Source of the DNA: Bdellovibrionia bacterium | Lineage (GTDB): Bacteria; Bdellovibrionota; Bdellovibrionia; Bdellovibrionales; JAGQZY01 | Length of the DNA stretch: 64,000 nucleotides | Assembly (NCBI GenBank): GCA_030424715.1 | Contig: JAUHWH010000003.1 | Coordinates: 194,148-258,147, forward strand | Direction: 5' to 3' | Shown: piece after piece, positions 1-9,457 of the stretch | How positions within the stretch are numbered: the stretch's first letter is position 1 | Layout: the number at the start of each line of letters is the position of its first letter | Position numbers and translations under genes: made by a program | Notes under the pieces: generated by a model | Seen by the model: only the letters and a program-made list of their open reading frames with translations | What the model was told of the DNA's origin: nothing | Database searches by the model: none

Positions 1-69
1 CTACTGGCTTATCATATCATTGGTGCAGGGACTCTCATGAGAAAAGGGAAAGTGAAATATGAGTTATAA
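1..69 (+). CDS. Possible 3' end of an upstream gene (partial)
   Basis: Frame 1 is open from the window edge to a TAA at 67-69 and would encode about 22 C-terminal residues ending in KVKYEL. If real it overlaps the start of the NADH dehydrogenase gene by 11 bases, which would suggest co-transcription. Frame 3 is also open over most of this short stretch, so the evidence is weak. No family can be named from so few residues. Confidence 0.3.
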   Translation, partial: LLAYHIIGAGTLMRKGKVKYEL

Positions 70-1372
70 AGTTGGAATAGTTGGAGCTGGCTTCGCCGGC
101 ATCACTCTGGCACAAGAGCTGGCGGGAGCATCTCGAATTGAGGTTGAGCTCATAGACCGAAGAAATCACCACCTGTTTCAACCGCTGCTCTATCAAGTCG
201 CGATGGCCGGTTTGAACCCCTCAGATATTGCGATTCCTATTCGCAAGCTTTTCGCTAAAGTAAAGAATGTTCAAGTGCTCCTTGGTGAGGTTAAAGATGT
301 TAACATTTCTAAAAAGCAAGTGTGCATGGATGGCCAGTGGAGACGTTACGACAAACTTGTCTTAGCATGTGGAGCAAAACATGATTATTTCGGTAATAGT
401 CAGTGGGAGCCATTGGCACCAGGGCTCAAGACGATAGAGCAAGCCACAGAAATTCGGCGTCGGGTTCTTACGGCTTTTGAGATGGCAGAAAAATGTGAAG
501 ATGATAAAGAGCGAGAAGCTTATTTGCGATTCTGCGTGGTTGGTGGAGGCCCCACTGGCGTGGAGTTGGCAGGTGCGATTCGAGAAATGGCCACCGTCAC
601 CTTAAAAGAGGATTATAAACAAGCCGACCTCTCTAAAACTGAAGTCTTTCTGATAGAGGCGGGCGATCGGGTTTTAGCAAGTTTTCACCCGAACTCCTCG
701 AAACAAGCCGAGAAGTCCTTAGAAGAGCTAGGGGTCACTGTCTTGAAGGGAGAACCAGCGAGAAATTTGAGCGTTGATGGTTTGGAAGTTGGCAACCAAA
801 AAATAGACGCACGCACAACCCTTTGGGCCGCTGGAGTGAAGCCTTCGAGTTTGGTCAATTGTATGCAAGTGAGCCAACACTCTTCGGGGCGTGTGAAGAT
901 TGAAAAGGATTTAAGTGTTCCGGGTCACCCAGACGTGTTCTGTCTTGGTGACATGGCCTACCTCGAAAATGATACGGGCGAAGGCCTGCCAGGTATGGCT
1001 CCGGTGGCACTACAGCAAGGAAAGCATCTTGCAAAAAATTTGAAAGCTGACCTTGAGGGACGCGACCGACAGCCATTTCACTACTTCGACAAAGGTCAGA
1101 TGGCCACCATCGGTCGCTCCAGAGCCGTCGCGGAGACAGCCGGACGCCAATTCTCAGGATTACCGGCATGGTTGGCTTGGGTTTTCATACACGTCCTCTA
1201 CCTACTGAGGTTTCGAAACAAAATGTTTGTACTGATGCAATGGATCTGGGGTTACTTCAGTTTTGGAAGGGGCGCTAGACTTATCGTTCAGAAGAAATGG
1301 CGGTTTTATGGCGGCGAAGATATCCAGTACCTGGGCAGCGAGAATGAAAGCAACAATGAGAAACAAGCTTAA
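59..1372 (+). CDS. ndh: Type II NADH:quinone oxidoreductase (NDH-2), NAD(P)/FAD-dependent
   Basis: This is a single-subunit, non-proton-pumping NADH dehydrogenase that passes electrons from NADH through FAD to membrane quinone. At 437 residues it is the usual length. An N-terminal FAD-binding GAGFAG lies at residues 9-14, an NAD-binding GGGPTG at about 162-167, a WAAGVKPS segment near 262, and the second FAD motif CLGDMAY near 298. The C-terminal part (LPAWLAWVFIHVLYLLRFRN) is the aromatic amphipathic membrane anchor typical of NDH-2. The ATG follows a purine-rich GGGAAAG. It could in principle be a related ferredoxin/quinone reductase, but the anchor favours NDH-2. A small exported-protein gene follows 46 bases later in the same direction. 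Confidence 0.88.
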   Translation: MSYKVGIVGAGFAGITLAQELAGASRIEVELIDRRNHHLFQPLLYQVAMAGLNPSDIAIPIRKLFAKVKNVQVLLGEVKDVNISKKQVCMDGQWRRYDKLVLACGAKHDYFGNSQWEPLAPGLKTIEQATEIRRRVLTAFEMAEKCEDDKEREAYLRFCVVGGGPTGVELAGAIREMATVTLKEDYKQADLSKTEVFLIEAGDRVLASFHPNSSKQAEKSLEELGVTVLKGEPARNLSVDGLEVGNQKIDARTTLWAAGVKPSSLVNCMQVSQHSSGRVKIEKDLSVPGHPDVFCLGDMAYLENDTGEGLPGMAPVALQQGKHLAKNLKADLEGRDRQPFHYFDKGQMATIGRSRAVAETAGRQFSGLPAWLAWVFIHVLYLLRFRNKMFVLMQWIWGYFSFGRGARLIVQKKWRFYGGEDIQYLGSENESNNEKQA

Positions 1373-1418
1373 TCATAAAGTGAATATCCATACATAGCAC
1401 CACCATTGAGGAGGAAAA

Positions 1419-1691
1419 ATGGTAAGAACAGTTATGACTCTTATTTTAACAGCGACTGCAACTCTCTGGATTACGAAGGTCTCGGCCAATAATTCAGTGG
1501 AGAGGGAAAGTGAGAGAATCGAACGAAAGGGCGAAAGAATTAGTAGAGATGCCAAGCATCTCGACAACACTGTAGCCGAAGGAGTTGAAGACACCTACGA
1601 GACCACCCAGGAAAAAGTCAAAAGCGATTCTTATGAAGTTGAAGAGTCAGGTGAGAACGCAAAAGACAATCTAGAGCCTGAAGAGTACTAG
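1419..1691 (+). CDS. Small exported hypothetical protein, highly charged
   Basis: A 90-residue protein with an N-terminal hydrophobic segment (MVRTVMTLILTATATLWI) ending near VSAN, which reads as a Sec signal peptide. The mature part is almost entirely charged and polar, with ERESERIERKGERI-like heptads suggesting a helix or coiled coil, and an acidic C-terminus. A very strong GAGGAGG lies eight bases before the ATG. It sits directly downstream of ndh on the same strand, so may be co-transcribed. No family recognised. Confidence 0.6.
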   Translation: MVRTVMTLILTATATLWITKVSANNSVERESERIERKGERISRDAKHLDNTVAEGVEDTYETTQEKVKSDSYEVEESGENAKDNLEPEEY

Positions 1692-1711
1692 GTTTTGAAA
1701 AAAGAAAGGCT

Positions 1712-2110
1712 TCAAGACTGTGTGACGATCACGTAGATGATGTAGATATGGGTAAGATGGTGCACCATCTGATCGAGTCCCAGTACGTTCCAGAAGCCGG
1801 AGGCTTTCAAATTATTGAAACGACCAAGGTAACGTGGCCCAGACTTCAAGCGATCCATTAAGAAGTGCACCACAAAGTCAAACACAGCAAGCCACCAGAG
1901 CCCAGGGGCAAAGACCAAGCAGATCCCCAGTGTGAGTACCGCGTGCACGAGACAATGGGTCATCAAGGGCACAAGAAAGCTCCACTCGGCCAGTGTTTTT
2001 CGAAGCATGTATTCCCGCTGGAGCGGAAAATCTGCAATAAAATGCTTAAATTGGTAAATGACCAAAAGAGTAAATGTCAGTTCAAGCTGCCCGTTCATGT
2101 TGAGATCCAT
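1712..2110 (-). CDS. DUF3307-like integral membrane protein
   Basis: A 132-residue, strongly hydrophobic protein with about four membrane segments. Conserved-looking polar residues inside the membrane regions (KHFIADFPLQ near 23-32, HCLVHA, FDFVVHFLMDR, LDQMVHHLTH near the C-terminus) match my recollection of the DUF3307 family, whose function is unknown. The ATG at 2110 has only a weak upstream ribosome site. It is convergent with the preceding small exported-protein gene. Confidence 0.6.
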   Translation of the reverse strand: MDLNMNGQLELTFTLLVIYQFKHFIADFPLQREYMLRKTLAEWSFLVPLMTHCLVHAVLTLGICLVFAPGLWWLAVFDFVVHFLMDRLKSGPRYLGRFNNLKASGFWNVLGLDQMVHHLTHIYIIYVIVTQS

Positions 2111-2167
2111 ATGTTAGCTATTTTCTTGGTGAGACCCTAATATTACAAGAAGATTAAGATATCTCGA

Positions 2168-2596
2168 CTATAGTTTATATTCCTTTTTACCACTAATTTT
2201 ATACTTCTTGTTTTCATAAACTTTACGTAATTCGCGCTGAATAATGGAGTAGTTCTTTCGAGCCCGTTCTCGCCTGGCCCGCATTTGACGGCGATTGGCC
2301 AAAAACTTTCGACGAGCTGCCTCTGGAAACTTTCTTGTTTTACGAACAAAGTTCTCCCGTGCTTTCTCTTTTTTGGCGGCGTATTTCTTGCGGATCTTCT
2401 TTTGGGTGTCGGCAACAGCGAGCCTCTGTTGTTCCCATTGTTTTCTGTTTTTCAAATAGCGATCAAAGCCCTTCTTACGTTGCTTCAGCTGCTCAATGGC
2501 CTCAGCCTTGCGCTCGGCAAGTGTTTCGGTCCCCGCCTCACAAAGACCACGGACTCCAAACAGGATGAAGCTGAGTGTAAGAATATATCGAACCAA
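2168..2596 (-). CDS. Small exported, extremely basic hypothetical protein
   Basis: A 142-residue protein with a short signal-peptide-like N-terminus (VRYILTLSFILFGVRGLCEAG) and a mature region dominated by Lys and Arg with regularly spaced Tyr, Gln and Glu, probably helical. The start is a TTG supported by GGAGGGT six bases upstream (about 2602-2608); no ATG exists near the signal peptide. The very high positive charge would suit binding to anionic polymers such as nucleic acid or lipopolysaccharide, but that is inference. It is divergent from sohB with about 118 bases between. No family recognised. Confidence 0.55.
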   Translation of the reverse strand: MVRYILTLSFILFGVRGLCEAGTETLAERKAEAIEQLKQRKKGFDRYLKNRKQWEQQRLAVADTQKKIRKKYAAKKEKARENFVRKTRKFPEAARRKFLANRRQMRARRERARKNYSIIQRELRKVYENKKYKISGKKEYKL

Positions 2597-2672
2597 AAGA
2601 CCCTCCGTTCATTTATTATATCGGTAAATCCCTAAAAAATTTGACCCCTCATAGACAAATAGCCAGGTTCTT

Positions 2673-2678
2673 TATAGT
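2673..2678 (+). promoter_or_regulatory. Possible sigma70 -10 element for sohB
   Basis: TATAGT lies 37 bases before the sohB ATG. A TAGACA at 2652-2657 could serve as -35 with a short 15-base spacer. The spacing is poor, so the assignment is weak. Confidence 0.25.
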
Positions 2679-2714
2679 ATCAGGACTCGACCTTTTCAGC
2701 CCCTGGAGAAAATT

Positions 2715-3722
2715 ATGATGGAATTCGCCCTCAGTTTGGCTCAATTTGCTCTACAAGCCGTCGTAATAGTGATTTGCCTCGTTGTGCTTATCGCCTTTAT
2801 TGCTTCATTAATAAGCAAGGGAAAGCAAGACTCTGACCTTAAAATCACTCACCTCAACAAAAAGTTTAATAAAAATCGTCGCCATCTGCTTAAAAACCGT
2901 CTTGAAAAGAAAGACTTCAAGAAAGTCTACAAAGAAGAAAAGGCCCTAGAGAAAAATCAGAGGCAAGAAAACTGCGCCTTTGTCCTCCGCTTCGACGGTG
3001 ATATCAAAGCCTCGGCCACCGAGCAGCTTCGCGAAGAAATCACCACGATCATCGGGGTGGCTAAAAAAACCGACCAGGTGGTGTTGGTGATAGAAAGCCC
3101 AGGTGGCATGGTGCACGGCTATGGCTTGGCCGCCAGTCAACTGCAGCGAATCAAAGACGCTGGCCTACCCTTGACCGTCTGCGTGGACAAAATCGCGGCC
3201 AGTGGCGGTTATATGATGGCCTGCCTCGCCGACAAGATTGTGGCCGCCCCTTTTGCCATCATAGGTTCCATTGGGGTTGTGGCCTCGGTACCCAATTTCA
3301 ACAAAGTTCTGAAGAAAAACGACGTGGACTATCTAGAGATCACTGCCGGAGAGTACAAACGCACCATCACGCCCCTGGGGGAGATTACCGAACCCGGCAT
3401 GAAAAAGTTCAAGGAGCAGATTGAAGGCATCCACACTTTGTTCAAAGATCATGTTATCGCCCACCGCCCACAACTCGACCTCGAGAAAGTGGCCACGGGC
3501 GAGTACTGGTACGGCCATCAAGCGAAAGAACTAAAGCTTATAGACGAACTGGGAACCAGCGACGAATGTTTAACAAAACTATACAGCGACCATAAAGTGC
3601 TCGAGGTGAAGCTCGAGGGTAAAAAGAGCTTCAAAGAGAAGCTTAGTGAGAATATGTCTTTTCAATTGGAGACTGTTTATACCAAAGTCGCGAACCTTCT
3701 TTGGAAGAGTCGATTTCAGTAA
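2715..3722 (+). CDS. sohB: SohB-type signal peptide peptidase family protease (S49)
   Basis: A membrane-anchored serine protease of the S49 family, expected to act in the periplasm on membrane or secreted substrates. It has 335 residues against about 350 for the E. coli enzyme. Residues 10-33 form a transmembrane anchor, followed by a basic linker. The conserved ESPGGMVHGYG loop lies near 137, and the catalytic Ser163 is in AASGGYMMAC. The candidate general-base Lys215 sits in GEYKRTITPLGE. The C-terminal YWYGHQAKELKLIDELG is typical of S49. GGAG lies six bases before the ATG. The downstream glycosyltransferase gene starts about 65 bases later. Confidence 0.88.
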   Translation: MMEFALSLAQFALQAVVIVICLVVLIAFIASLISKGKQDSDLKITHLNKKFNKNRRHLLKNRLEKKDFKKVYKEEKALEKNQRQENCAFVLRFDGDIKASATEQLREEITTIIGVAKKTDQVVLVIESPGGMVHGYGLAASQLQRIKDAGLPLTVCVDKIAASGGYMMACLADKIVAAPFAIIGSIGVVASVPNFNKVLKKNDVDYLEITAGEYKRTITPLGEITEPGMKKFKEQIEGIHTLFKDHVIAHRPQLDLEKVATGEYWYGHQAKELKLIDELGTSDECLTKLYSDHKVLEVKLEGKKSFKEKLSENMSFQLETVYTKVANLLWKSRFQ

Positions 3723-3787
3723 AGTTGAGAGTCCAAAAAAATCTATTTCACTTGTAAAACCTAGTGATTCTTCGGTTTAATGGAAGA

Positions 3788-4933
3788 ATGCATAAGGTTC
3801 TCTATATATGCCCAACCTCCGGAATGGGCAGCCCTGAAACTTTCATAAAGCAAACGGCGTCTCAGGTTAACTCGGAGGCCTTCGAAAATCACTACCTCTT
3901 ATTCACCACAGGCCCCTTGTATGACGAGCTTACTGCGGCCGGGGCGAATGTGCACCTCTTGTCTCAGCCGCCCCGATTGCTATTCATTGCGGACCGCCAA
4001 AAAGTGCAAGACAAACTCAAAGAACTCATTAACGCTTTAAATATCGACTTGGTGCACTCCACATCATCACTGGGTGCCATTTATTCGGCGTGGACCTGTC
4101 GCCAAATGGGTGTGCCCCACGTTTGGTTCCAACATTCTCCTGCCTCGGGCTGGAAAGATCGCCTGGCCGCAATCCTGCCCCACAAGGGTCTGATTGTGAA
4201 CTCTCACTATACGGGCAAAACCCAGCGCCGCATCGAGAACCCTATCCGATTCTTGATCCCGCGAAACAACCCCATCGAAAAAATCCTGTTAGGCACACCC
4301 ATCATTGAAATTCCTTCTGCAGAAGTACAAGCGGAGAAAAGTCGCTTGGCCCAAAAACACAACTTCAATACTGATGCCTTTGTCGCCTCAATGCTTTGTC
4401 GAGTGCAAGAGCGTAAAGGGCTTCATGTGTTTCTTTCCGCCCTGATTGAACTCAAAAAGCAAAATAAACTGGCAAACTTTCAAGCTCTCTTGTGGGGTGA
4501 ACAGACGCCGGGCAACGAAGCCTACTTCGGACGCCTCAACAAAACTATTATTGAACACCAGCTGCCCGTGGCTTTCGCTGGTCGTGCGAAGCACCCCTCT
4601 TTGGCCCTAGCTTGCTCCGACACCGTAGTGAACGCCTCTGTGCAGCCTGAGCCCTTTGGGTTGTCAATTATCGAGGGCATGATGGTGGGGGCGGTACCCA
4701 TTGTGCCCAACGAAGGCGGGCCAACAGAAATTGTGAGTCATGGTAAAAATGGTCTTGTGTTCAGGGCGAGGCAAGCCTCGTCTTTGGCTCAACAACTGGA
4801 AACTTTGATGAAGGATGCCGATCTTAAAAATAAATTAGCAGAGAGCACTCAGACTTCGGCTCGTCAAAAATACAATTCTGAACGAGCCATCGGTCATCTC
4901 GAGACCTTCCACTTAAAGGTCATAAACAATTAG
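3788..4933 (+). CDS. Glycosyltransferase family 4 protein
   Basis: A cytosolic GT-B fold retaining glycosyltransferase, probably acting on an envelope polysaccharide or lipid-linked acceptor; the substrate cannot be read from sequence. The N-terminal domain begins KVLYICPTSGMGSPE. The C-terminal nucleotide-sugar domain carries RVQERKGLHVFLSAL and the EX7E motif in EPFGLSIIEGMM followed by VPNEGGPTEIV. I chose the ATG at 3788, which places the Rossmann strand at the N-terminus; the frame is open back to a GTG at 3764. Its stop overlaps the stop of the convergent downstream gene by four bases (TTAG). Confidence 0.82.
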   Translation: MHKVLYICPTSGMGSPETFIKQTASQVNSEAFENHYLLFTTGPLYDELTAAGANVHLLSQPPRLLFIADRQKVQDKLKELINALNIDLVHSTSSLGAIYSAWTCRQMGVPHVWFQHSPASGWKDRLAAILPHKGLIVNSHYTGKTQRRIENPIRFLIPRNNPIEKILLGTPIIEIPSAEVQAEKSRLAQKHNFNTDAFVASMLCRVQERKGLHVFLSALIELKKQNKLANFQALLWGEQTPGNEAYFGRLNKTIIEHQLPVAFAGRAKHPSLALACSDTVVNASVQPEPFGLSIIEGMMVGAVPIVPNEGGPTEIVSHGKNGLVFRARQASSLAQQLETLMKDADLKNKLAESTQTSARQKYNSERAIGHLETFHLKVINN

Positions 4934-5553
4934 GCGCGGCAGCGTCTCGCTCTGCGAATTGGGCCAATGATCTTAGTCACAGCATCGGCAAGAGCGACGA
5001 TATCCTCACCCGATCGCAACTCGGCTTTGTTGATTGCATTTAATGATTGCATGATTTTATCGAAACTCATCTCTGGAGCATCCACAGAGTCTTTGATCTT
5101 GGCCTCGAGAATGGTGACATAGTGATCGATCAAACCCAAAAGCTCTTCGGCTTGGTCTTGTTGGTTTTTATTTTTCAAACCTTTAGCAAGAGTTAAGATC
5201 TTGGCTCGTACCGTGTAAGCGGTTTCGATGCCCTCGAGAATAGCGGCTACCTCTTGCTTGCGTATCTCATTACCCTCAAGCTCTGATCTTTTTGATCTTA
5301 GCACTGCTTCTAGAGCTGTCATTTTATTCTCGAAAGTTTTTTGTACGGATTCTGGAGCTTTTCTTACGGACTCAAAAGCATAGGTTCGACCAAACATGCC
5401 ACCGGTGTAGGCGAGAATGTCACTCACCTTTGGTGAAAAAGTACGAGTTTGCCCTTGTGATCTTGGCTTGCTTCCACCACCATCACGTGCTCCACGATTG
5501 GCAAAGCTCACACTGGAAACACACAACACCAATAATACCGTTAATAACTTCAC
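4930..5553 (-). CDS. Exported hypothetical protein, downstream partner of the 1220-residue protein
   Basis: A 207-residue protein with a clear signal peptide (KLLTVLLVLCVSSVSFA) followed by a Gly/Arg/Ser-rich stretch and a mostly helical body. The GTG start overlaps the TGA of the large upstream gene (GTGA), so translation is probably coupled, and the GGAGAAAAG before it lies inside the upstream gene. The C-terminus is Arg/Cys-rich (RRARRCRA). The coupling implies a shared function with the large protein. No family recognised. Confidence 0.65.
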   Translation of the reverse strand: MKLLTVLLVLCVSSVSFANRGARDGGGSKPRSQGQTRTFSPKVSDILAYTGGMFGRTYAFESVRKAPESVQKTFENKMTALEAVLRSKRSELEGNEIRKQEVAAILEGIETAYTVRAKILTLAKGLKNKNQQDQAEELLGLIDHYVTILEAKIKDSVDAPEMSFDKIMQSLNAINKAELRSGEDIVALADAVTKIIGPIRRARRCRA

Positions 5554-8500
5554 TGCTTTTCTCCTTCTAACATTTCAAAATTAAAACTCTCATGAATCAG
5601 CTGATTTAAACTTTCTATCTCACTAAACAGATTCACAATTTTTTCTCCGAAGGCGAACCTAAGGCGTAATCGAATCAACTCTTCAGGGTTTTCAGATCGA
5701 GCCACAATCTCATCATTCATTTCTCTCAGTTGCATTTCCGCTTCGCCTGACAACCCGTCTGTCCTGTAAACCTGTTTTACTTGATCAATGTAAGACTTGC
5801 ACGATTCTTCACTAACCATGTAATTTTTCTCAGGAATGCTGTTTAGAAGATTGACAATACAAGCTTGCAACGAGGGCTTCAGACTTCGCAAACTCTCGGT
5901 GGCTTCTTCATCAAGAAAACGCTCTGACGCCCGTGTATAGAGGCTCATTTCGTTGAGAAGACTCTCCGAGAGGCCATCGACAGAGATCATACCGGGCGCT
6001 TGCGCCTCCTCAGAGCCCGATGCCCAGGGCATCATGCGAGACCATTTTGTGACTTGCTGAGAAAACCAGCTGCCATGGTGACCGCCACCCGAACCCACAG
6101 TGGATTTGAAGAGATCCTGCACCAAAAGTTCATCGTAGCGCTGTCGCATGGCTTTGAGTCGATCTATGGCTCTTGGCAGCATATAGCTGTTCCACCAGCT
6201 CTCGGCTTGTCGCTGCGTTGAAAACATCAGCGGATGATCATAATCCGCTGGCGCCTGGATGTAGGCATTTTGTAGGCCGTAATAGATATCTTCGTCAGGA
6301 GCCACGAACAGGCTTTTTGTGGCACTGGGGCCAGAATAGTCAGTAGCGTATACCGGAAAAAATAGTTTCAAACAGACATTGTCGTCTCGCAGATGGGGGA
6401 ACTCAAATTCTAGAGCAAAGCCATCTTTATCGCCCCACCACCGATTGAACAGACCCTCGGTGTCGGACATACCACAGATGAGATTTGCCAAAGCGTATTC
6501 GCCCATCGTGGCTGTTTTGACCCCCATGTGACGATTGGATAGTTGGGTGCTCTCTGGGCCTTTGCCATTGGCTGCAAAGGATTGGCGATTTTCCTCGATC
6601 ATGTCGTAATAGGTGCCGCGCAGTCCTCGTTCGTGGATGGTGTCTTTTGCGAACAGAGGATTGAAAAACTCCAGGGCATTATTAATTTTTTTATAAAGGG
6701 CAAACTGATCATTGGTCATGCCGCGGGGGTTGCAGCTCATCCGCCCTCTCTGGGGTGCGTTGTCGCTGTCACCGTCTAATACAGAGTCACAATTGTTTCT
6801 TCTCGGTAACGAGCCATACATGTGGGGACTCATTTCTTTCCAGATCATCAAGCCACGTCCTACCTGATTGCTGTCTTTTGAAGTGATCAGCCGTTCTATC
6901 AGTTGAAGTTGAAAAGGATTTAACTCGAGACCAGCAAGAAGCTCAAAACCTCTGAAGTCGTCGGCTAGCATAGAATCATAAAACTCGACTCCTCTGTTTT
7001 TAGGATGCTCCACCTGAATATCACCCACGCTGATGAACCTCAAAATCTTGTGGAGCAGTTGTACAGTTTCGCCAGGTCTAGGAACATTCTCTTTACCGTT
7101 TATACCGTAATAAATATCACCATCTCTGTTGACCTCTAACTCGTAATCAAGATCATAGAAGTAGAGGTATTTCTCAAAGACTTGGTATTCAGGATCCACC
7201 GTCGACAGCTCACCTGATTGCAAACGTTGGAGAACCTCAGGAACCTCTTGGTTATTGCGACCGTAGCGATAGGCGCTTTCTCTGAGATTTTTTTTCATCC
7301 CCTCAATAGCCGACGAATCCGGGAGAATACCTCGAAGTAGCTGATCGATCTCGGACTCCTTACGAGCTTTAATATCCTCTAATAGTTCACTCTTACCACT
7401 GAGATGCAACTCGCGACTCATGGACAACTGGCTGACTTGCTCTTGACTGGCAAAGTAATTATCGAGAAAGCTTTTCAGCTTCAAGCGCCAACGGGAGTGA
7501 GTGAGATGAAACTCTTTTAAAACTTTCTTTTCTCGCCACAGACGCCCGTATTCACTGATGCTCTCAAGCTCGGCTAGCATTGGGATGCGCGTGCACAGAG
7601 CGCCAGCGTTGGTCTGCCCTCGGATGCCTCCATGGTGGGTCGAGCACACCTCAGCATTATTGAGCTTCAGGTCGGCGGTCTGCAGACGAGCAACCGCATC
7701 GTCGGTCAACTCGGATGTCAATTCACTCTCATAAGCTATAGGACAAGAGCTGGCTCTTATTTTTTTTCGTTTTGCGAAATTCTCTGCCGTCTCCCCATCT
7801 CGAGGCTGGGAGAAGTCCTGGGCGCAAAAGCCCGTTTTCACTTCTATATAGTTGGGCTCAGCACCCTCGCCCTGGACGGCCTCGAGACGTTGTTGCAAAC
7901 GATCCGTCTGGGGCTCTAAAATTCCATGCAAATAAAAGGGACTGAACACATGGTGGTTTAAGACTTCAAACAAGCCTAAAAAGACCAAGAGACGTCCCAC
8001 ACCGACAGCCACGCCGCCAACGCCCGTAGTGCTGAAGGCCATGGTGGCCCCTTGTAAGGCTCGCCCCGCTTTTGTCATGCCCAAGACACCTTGGGCACCC
8101 GACATAATGAGTGCCGTGGACGCCAGTCCGGCGATGCCCATGCCGATCTCTTCTTGCAGGAACTGCCGTGACTTTAAAACACGGCGAGCATTTTGACAGT
8201 TGGCTGAAAGGCTTTTGGAGACATCCACAGTCTCCCCCGGCTGACTATTGAATAGAGCTTGCATCAACTGAGGGCTAATAAGTATGGGATTTTTGATAGA
8301 TTCAGCGGTCACAGGGAAAGCAGGGGTCTCTGACTCTCGGGAGGCCGCAGGAGCTTTCGAAAAGGTGTCAGCAATACAAGCCTTAATATGCTCGTTCCTG
8401 ACCAGAGTTTGAAAGGCGTGGTCGGCCATAAAACCAATGGCGAGAGACAACTGGGGTATCAGAATGGTTTTTGTCCAACCTTGTTTGAGCCCGTAGTTGG

Positions 8501-9212
8501 GGTTCAATTTCGATAGTGTCTTATTAAGGACGGCCGTTCCAGCACGTGAAGCCACGATAAAGGCCGAAAAGCCCATATAAAAGATGGGGTCTGCCAACAT
8601 TTTACCGATCTCTTCGAGGCAAGCCGGGTCTTTGTCAGAGGCTTCCCAGAAAGCGGGCCCCTTCATAGCCAACACGTTGCCACCAAAACACGTGGAGATC
8701 CGAATCAGAGCCAGAGCCGTCGCAAAACGAGCCAGCTCGGGACCAACATGATAAACACCGGCTTTCGTGGACTTCCAAACCCGAAACGGTTCTTGGCTGT
8801 GAATTTGCTTAAGATGAATCTCCGCCGCTTCCGGAGACACAATAAATTGCTGAAGCTGTTTGGTGATGGCTGAGGCCTGGCGAATGCTTCGTTGTTGGCT
8901 CAGAGGAAAGAACGTTGGCTTTGCAAACTGAGAAGCATAGCGTTCAAACTGCATTCTCGACTGAGGTTGCAATGCAAATTTATTGCGAGTTCCTTTCTCA
9001 TTAATGATTTGCATTTCACCCACATGGGTGCGCACCAAATCGTAGCGCCTTTGATTGTAGTTGTCTTCTGCAGAATCTAGACGATTAAAATCCTCAACCA
9101 GAGCTCGCGCCTGCTCGAAGACGGAGGTCGACGAGCTAGAGGGCGCAGTCTGAGCTATGACGAGGATTGGGGCTAGGATCAATAAAGACTGGATAAGAAC
9201 GTGTTTTAACAT
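5550..9212 (-). CDS. Very large exported protein of unknown function (about 1220 residues)
   Basis: The protein begins MLKHVLIQSLLILAPILVIA, a good signal peptide ending near IAQTAP. The start at 9212 is preceded by AAAGGT; the frame runs back to 9257, but that extension would put a non-signal sequence in front. Between roughly residues 150 and 450 there are several hydrophobic stretches (for example LARFATALALIRIS, MGFSAFIVASRAG, VGGVAVGVGRLLVFLGLF), suggesting membrane insertion. The rest is long, mixed and partly helical, with few repeats. It forms an operon with the next gene through a GTGA overlap. No motif I recognise as catalytic. Confidence 0.7.
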   Translation of the reverse strand: MLKHVLIQSLLILAPILVIAQTAPSSSSTSVFEQARALVEDFNRLDSAEDNYNQRRYDLVRTHVGEMQIINEKGTRNKFALQPQSRMQFERYASQFAKPTFFPLSQQRSIRQASAITKQLQQFIVSPEAAEIHLKQIHSQEPFRVWKSTKAGVYHVGPELARFATALALIRISTCFGGNVLAMKGPAFWEASDKDPACLEEIGKMLADPIFYMGFSAFIVASRAGTAVLNKTLSKLNPNYGLKQGWTKTILIPQLSLAIGFMADHAFQTLVRNEHIKACIADTFSKAPAASRESETPAFPVTAESIKNPILISPQLMQALFNSQPGETVDVSKSLSANCQNARRVLKSRQFLQEEIGMGIAGLASTALIMSGAQGVLGMTKAGRALQGATMAFSTTGVGGVAVGVGRLLVFLGLFEVLNHHVFSPFYLHGILEPQTDRLQQRLEAVQGEGAEPNYIEVKTGFCAQDFSQPRDGETAENFAKRKKIRASSCPIAYESELTSELTDDAVARLQTADLKLNNAEVCSTHHGGIRGQTNAGALCTRIPMLAELESISEYGRLWREKKVLKEFHLTHSRWRLKLKSFLDNYFASQEQVSQLSMSRELHLSGKSELLEDIKARKESEIDQLLRGILPDSSAIEGMKKNLRESAYRYGRNNQEVPEVLQRLQSGELSTVDPEYQVFEKYLYFYDLDYELEVNRDGDIYYGINGKENVPRPGETVQLLHKILRFISVGDIQVEHPKNRGVEFYDSMLADDFRGFELLAGLELNPFQLQLIERLITSKDSNQVGRGLMIWKEMSPHMYGSLPRRNNCDSVLDGDSDNAPQRGRMSCNPRGMTNDQFALYKKINNALEFFNPLFAKDTIHERGLRGTYYDMIEENRQSFAANGKGPESTQLSNRHMGVKTATMGEYALANLICGMSDTEGLFNRWWGDKDGFALEFEFPHLRDDNVCLKLFFPVYATDYSGPSATKSLFVAPDEDIYYGLQNAYIQAPADYDHPLMFSTQRQAESWWNSYMLPRAIDRLKAMRQRYDELLVQDLFKSTVGSGGGHHGSWFSQQVTKWSRMMPWASGSEEAQAPGMISVDGLSESLLNEMSLYTRASERFLDEEATESLRSLKPSLQACIVNLLNSIPEKNYMVSEESCKSYIDQVKQVYRTDGLSGEAEMQLREMNDEIVARSENPEELIRLRLRFAFGEKIVNLFSEIESLNQLIHESFNFEMLEGEKQ

Positions 9213-9436
9213 ACCTTTGTTAGGTGCAAATGGCATTCCGGCGGCAGTAAATTTCAATGAGTAAATTCAATAACTTAGCAGGCTCAGTTGAGCCTTTGCA
9301 GAAGGTTCGACAATTTTCGGTCACAGCTAGTTAGACAATTGACCATTTCTCAGACAGTGAACGAGCCCCTTCATTTTGAGCGACTTCGGGCTGACCTAGG
9401 GCCGGAGTCTTTTCTCCCCTCTGACCAAGCTCGCAC

Positions 9437-9442
9437 TATAGT
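9437..9442 (+). promoter_or_regulatory. Possible -10 element inside a short palindrome
   Basis: TATAGT is embedded in the perfect palindrome CACTATAGTG (9434-9443), 16 bases before the glycosyltransferase ATG at 9458. No good -35 box is visible at the expected distance. The palindrome could equally be an operator. Confidence 0.2.
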
Positions 9443-9457
9443 GATAAAGTAAAATCT

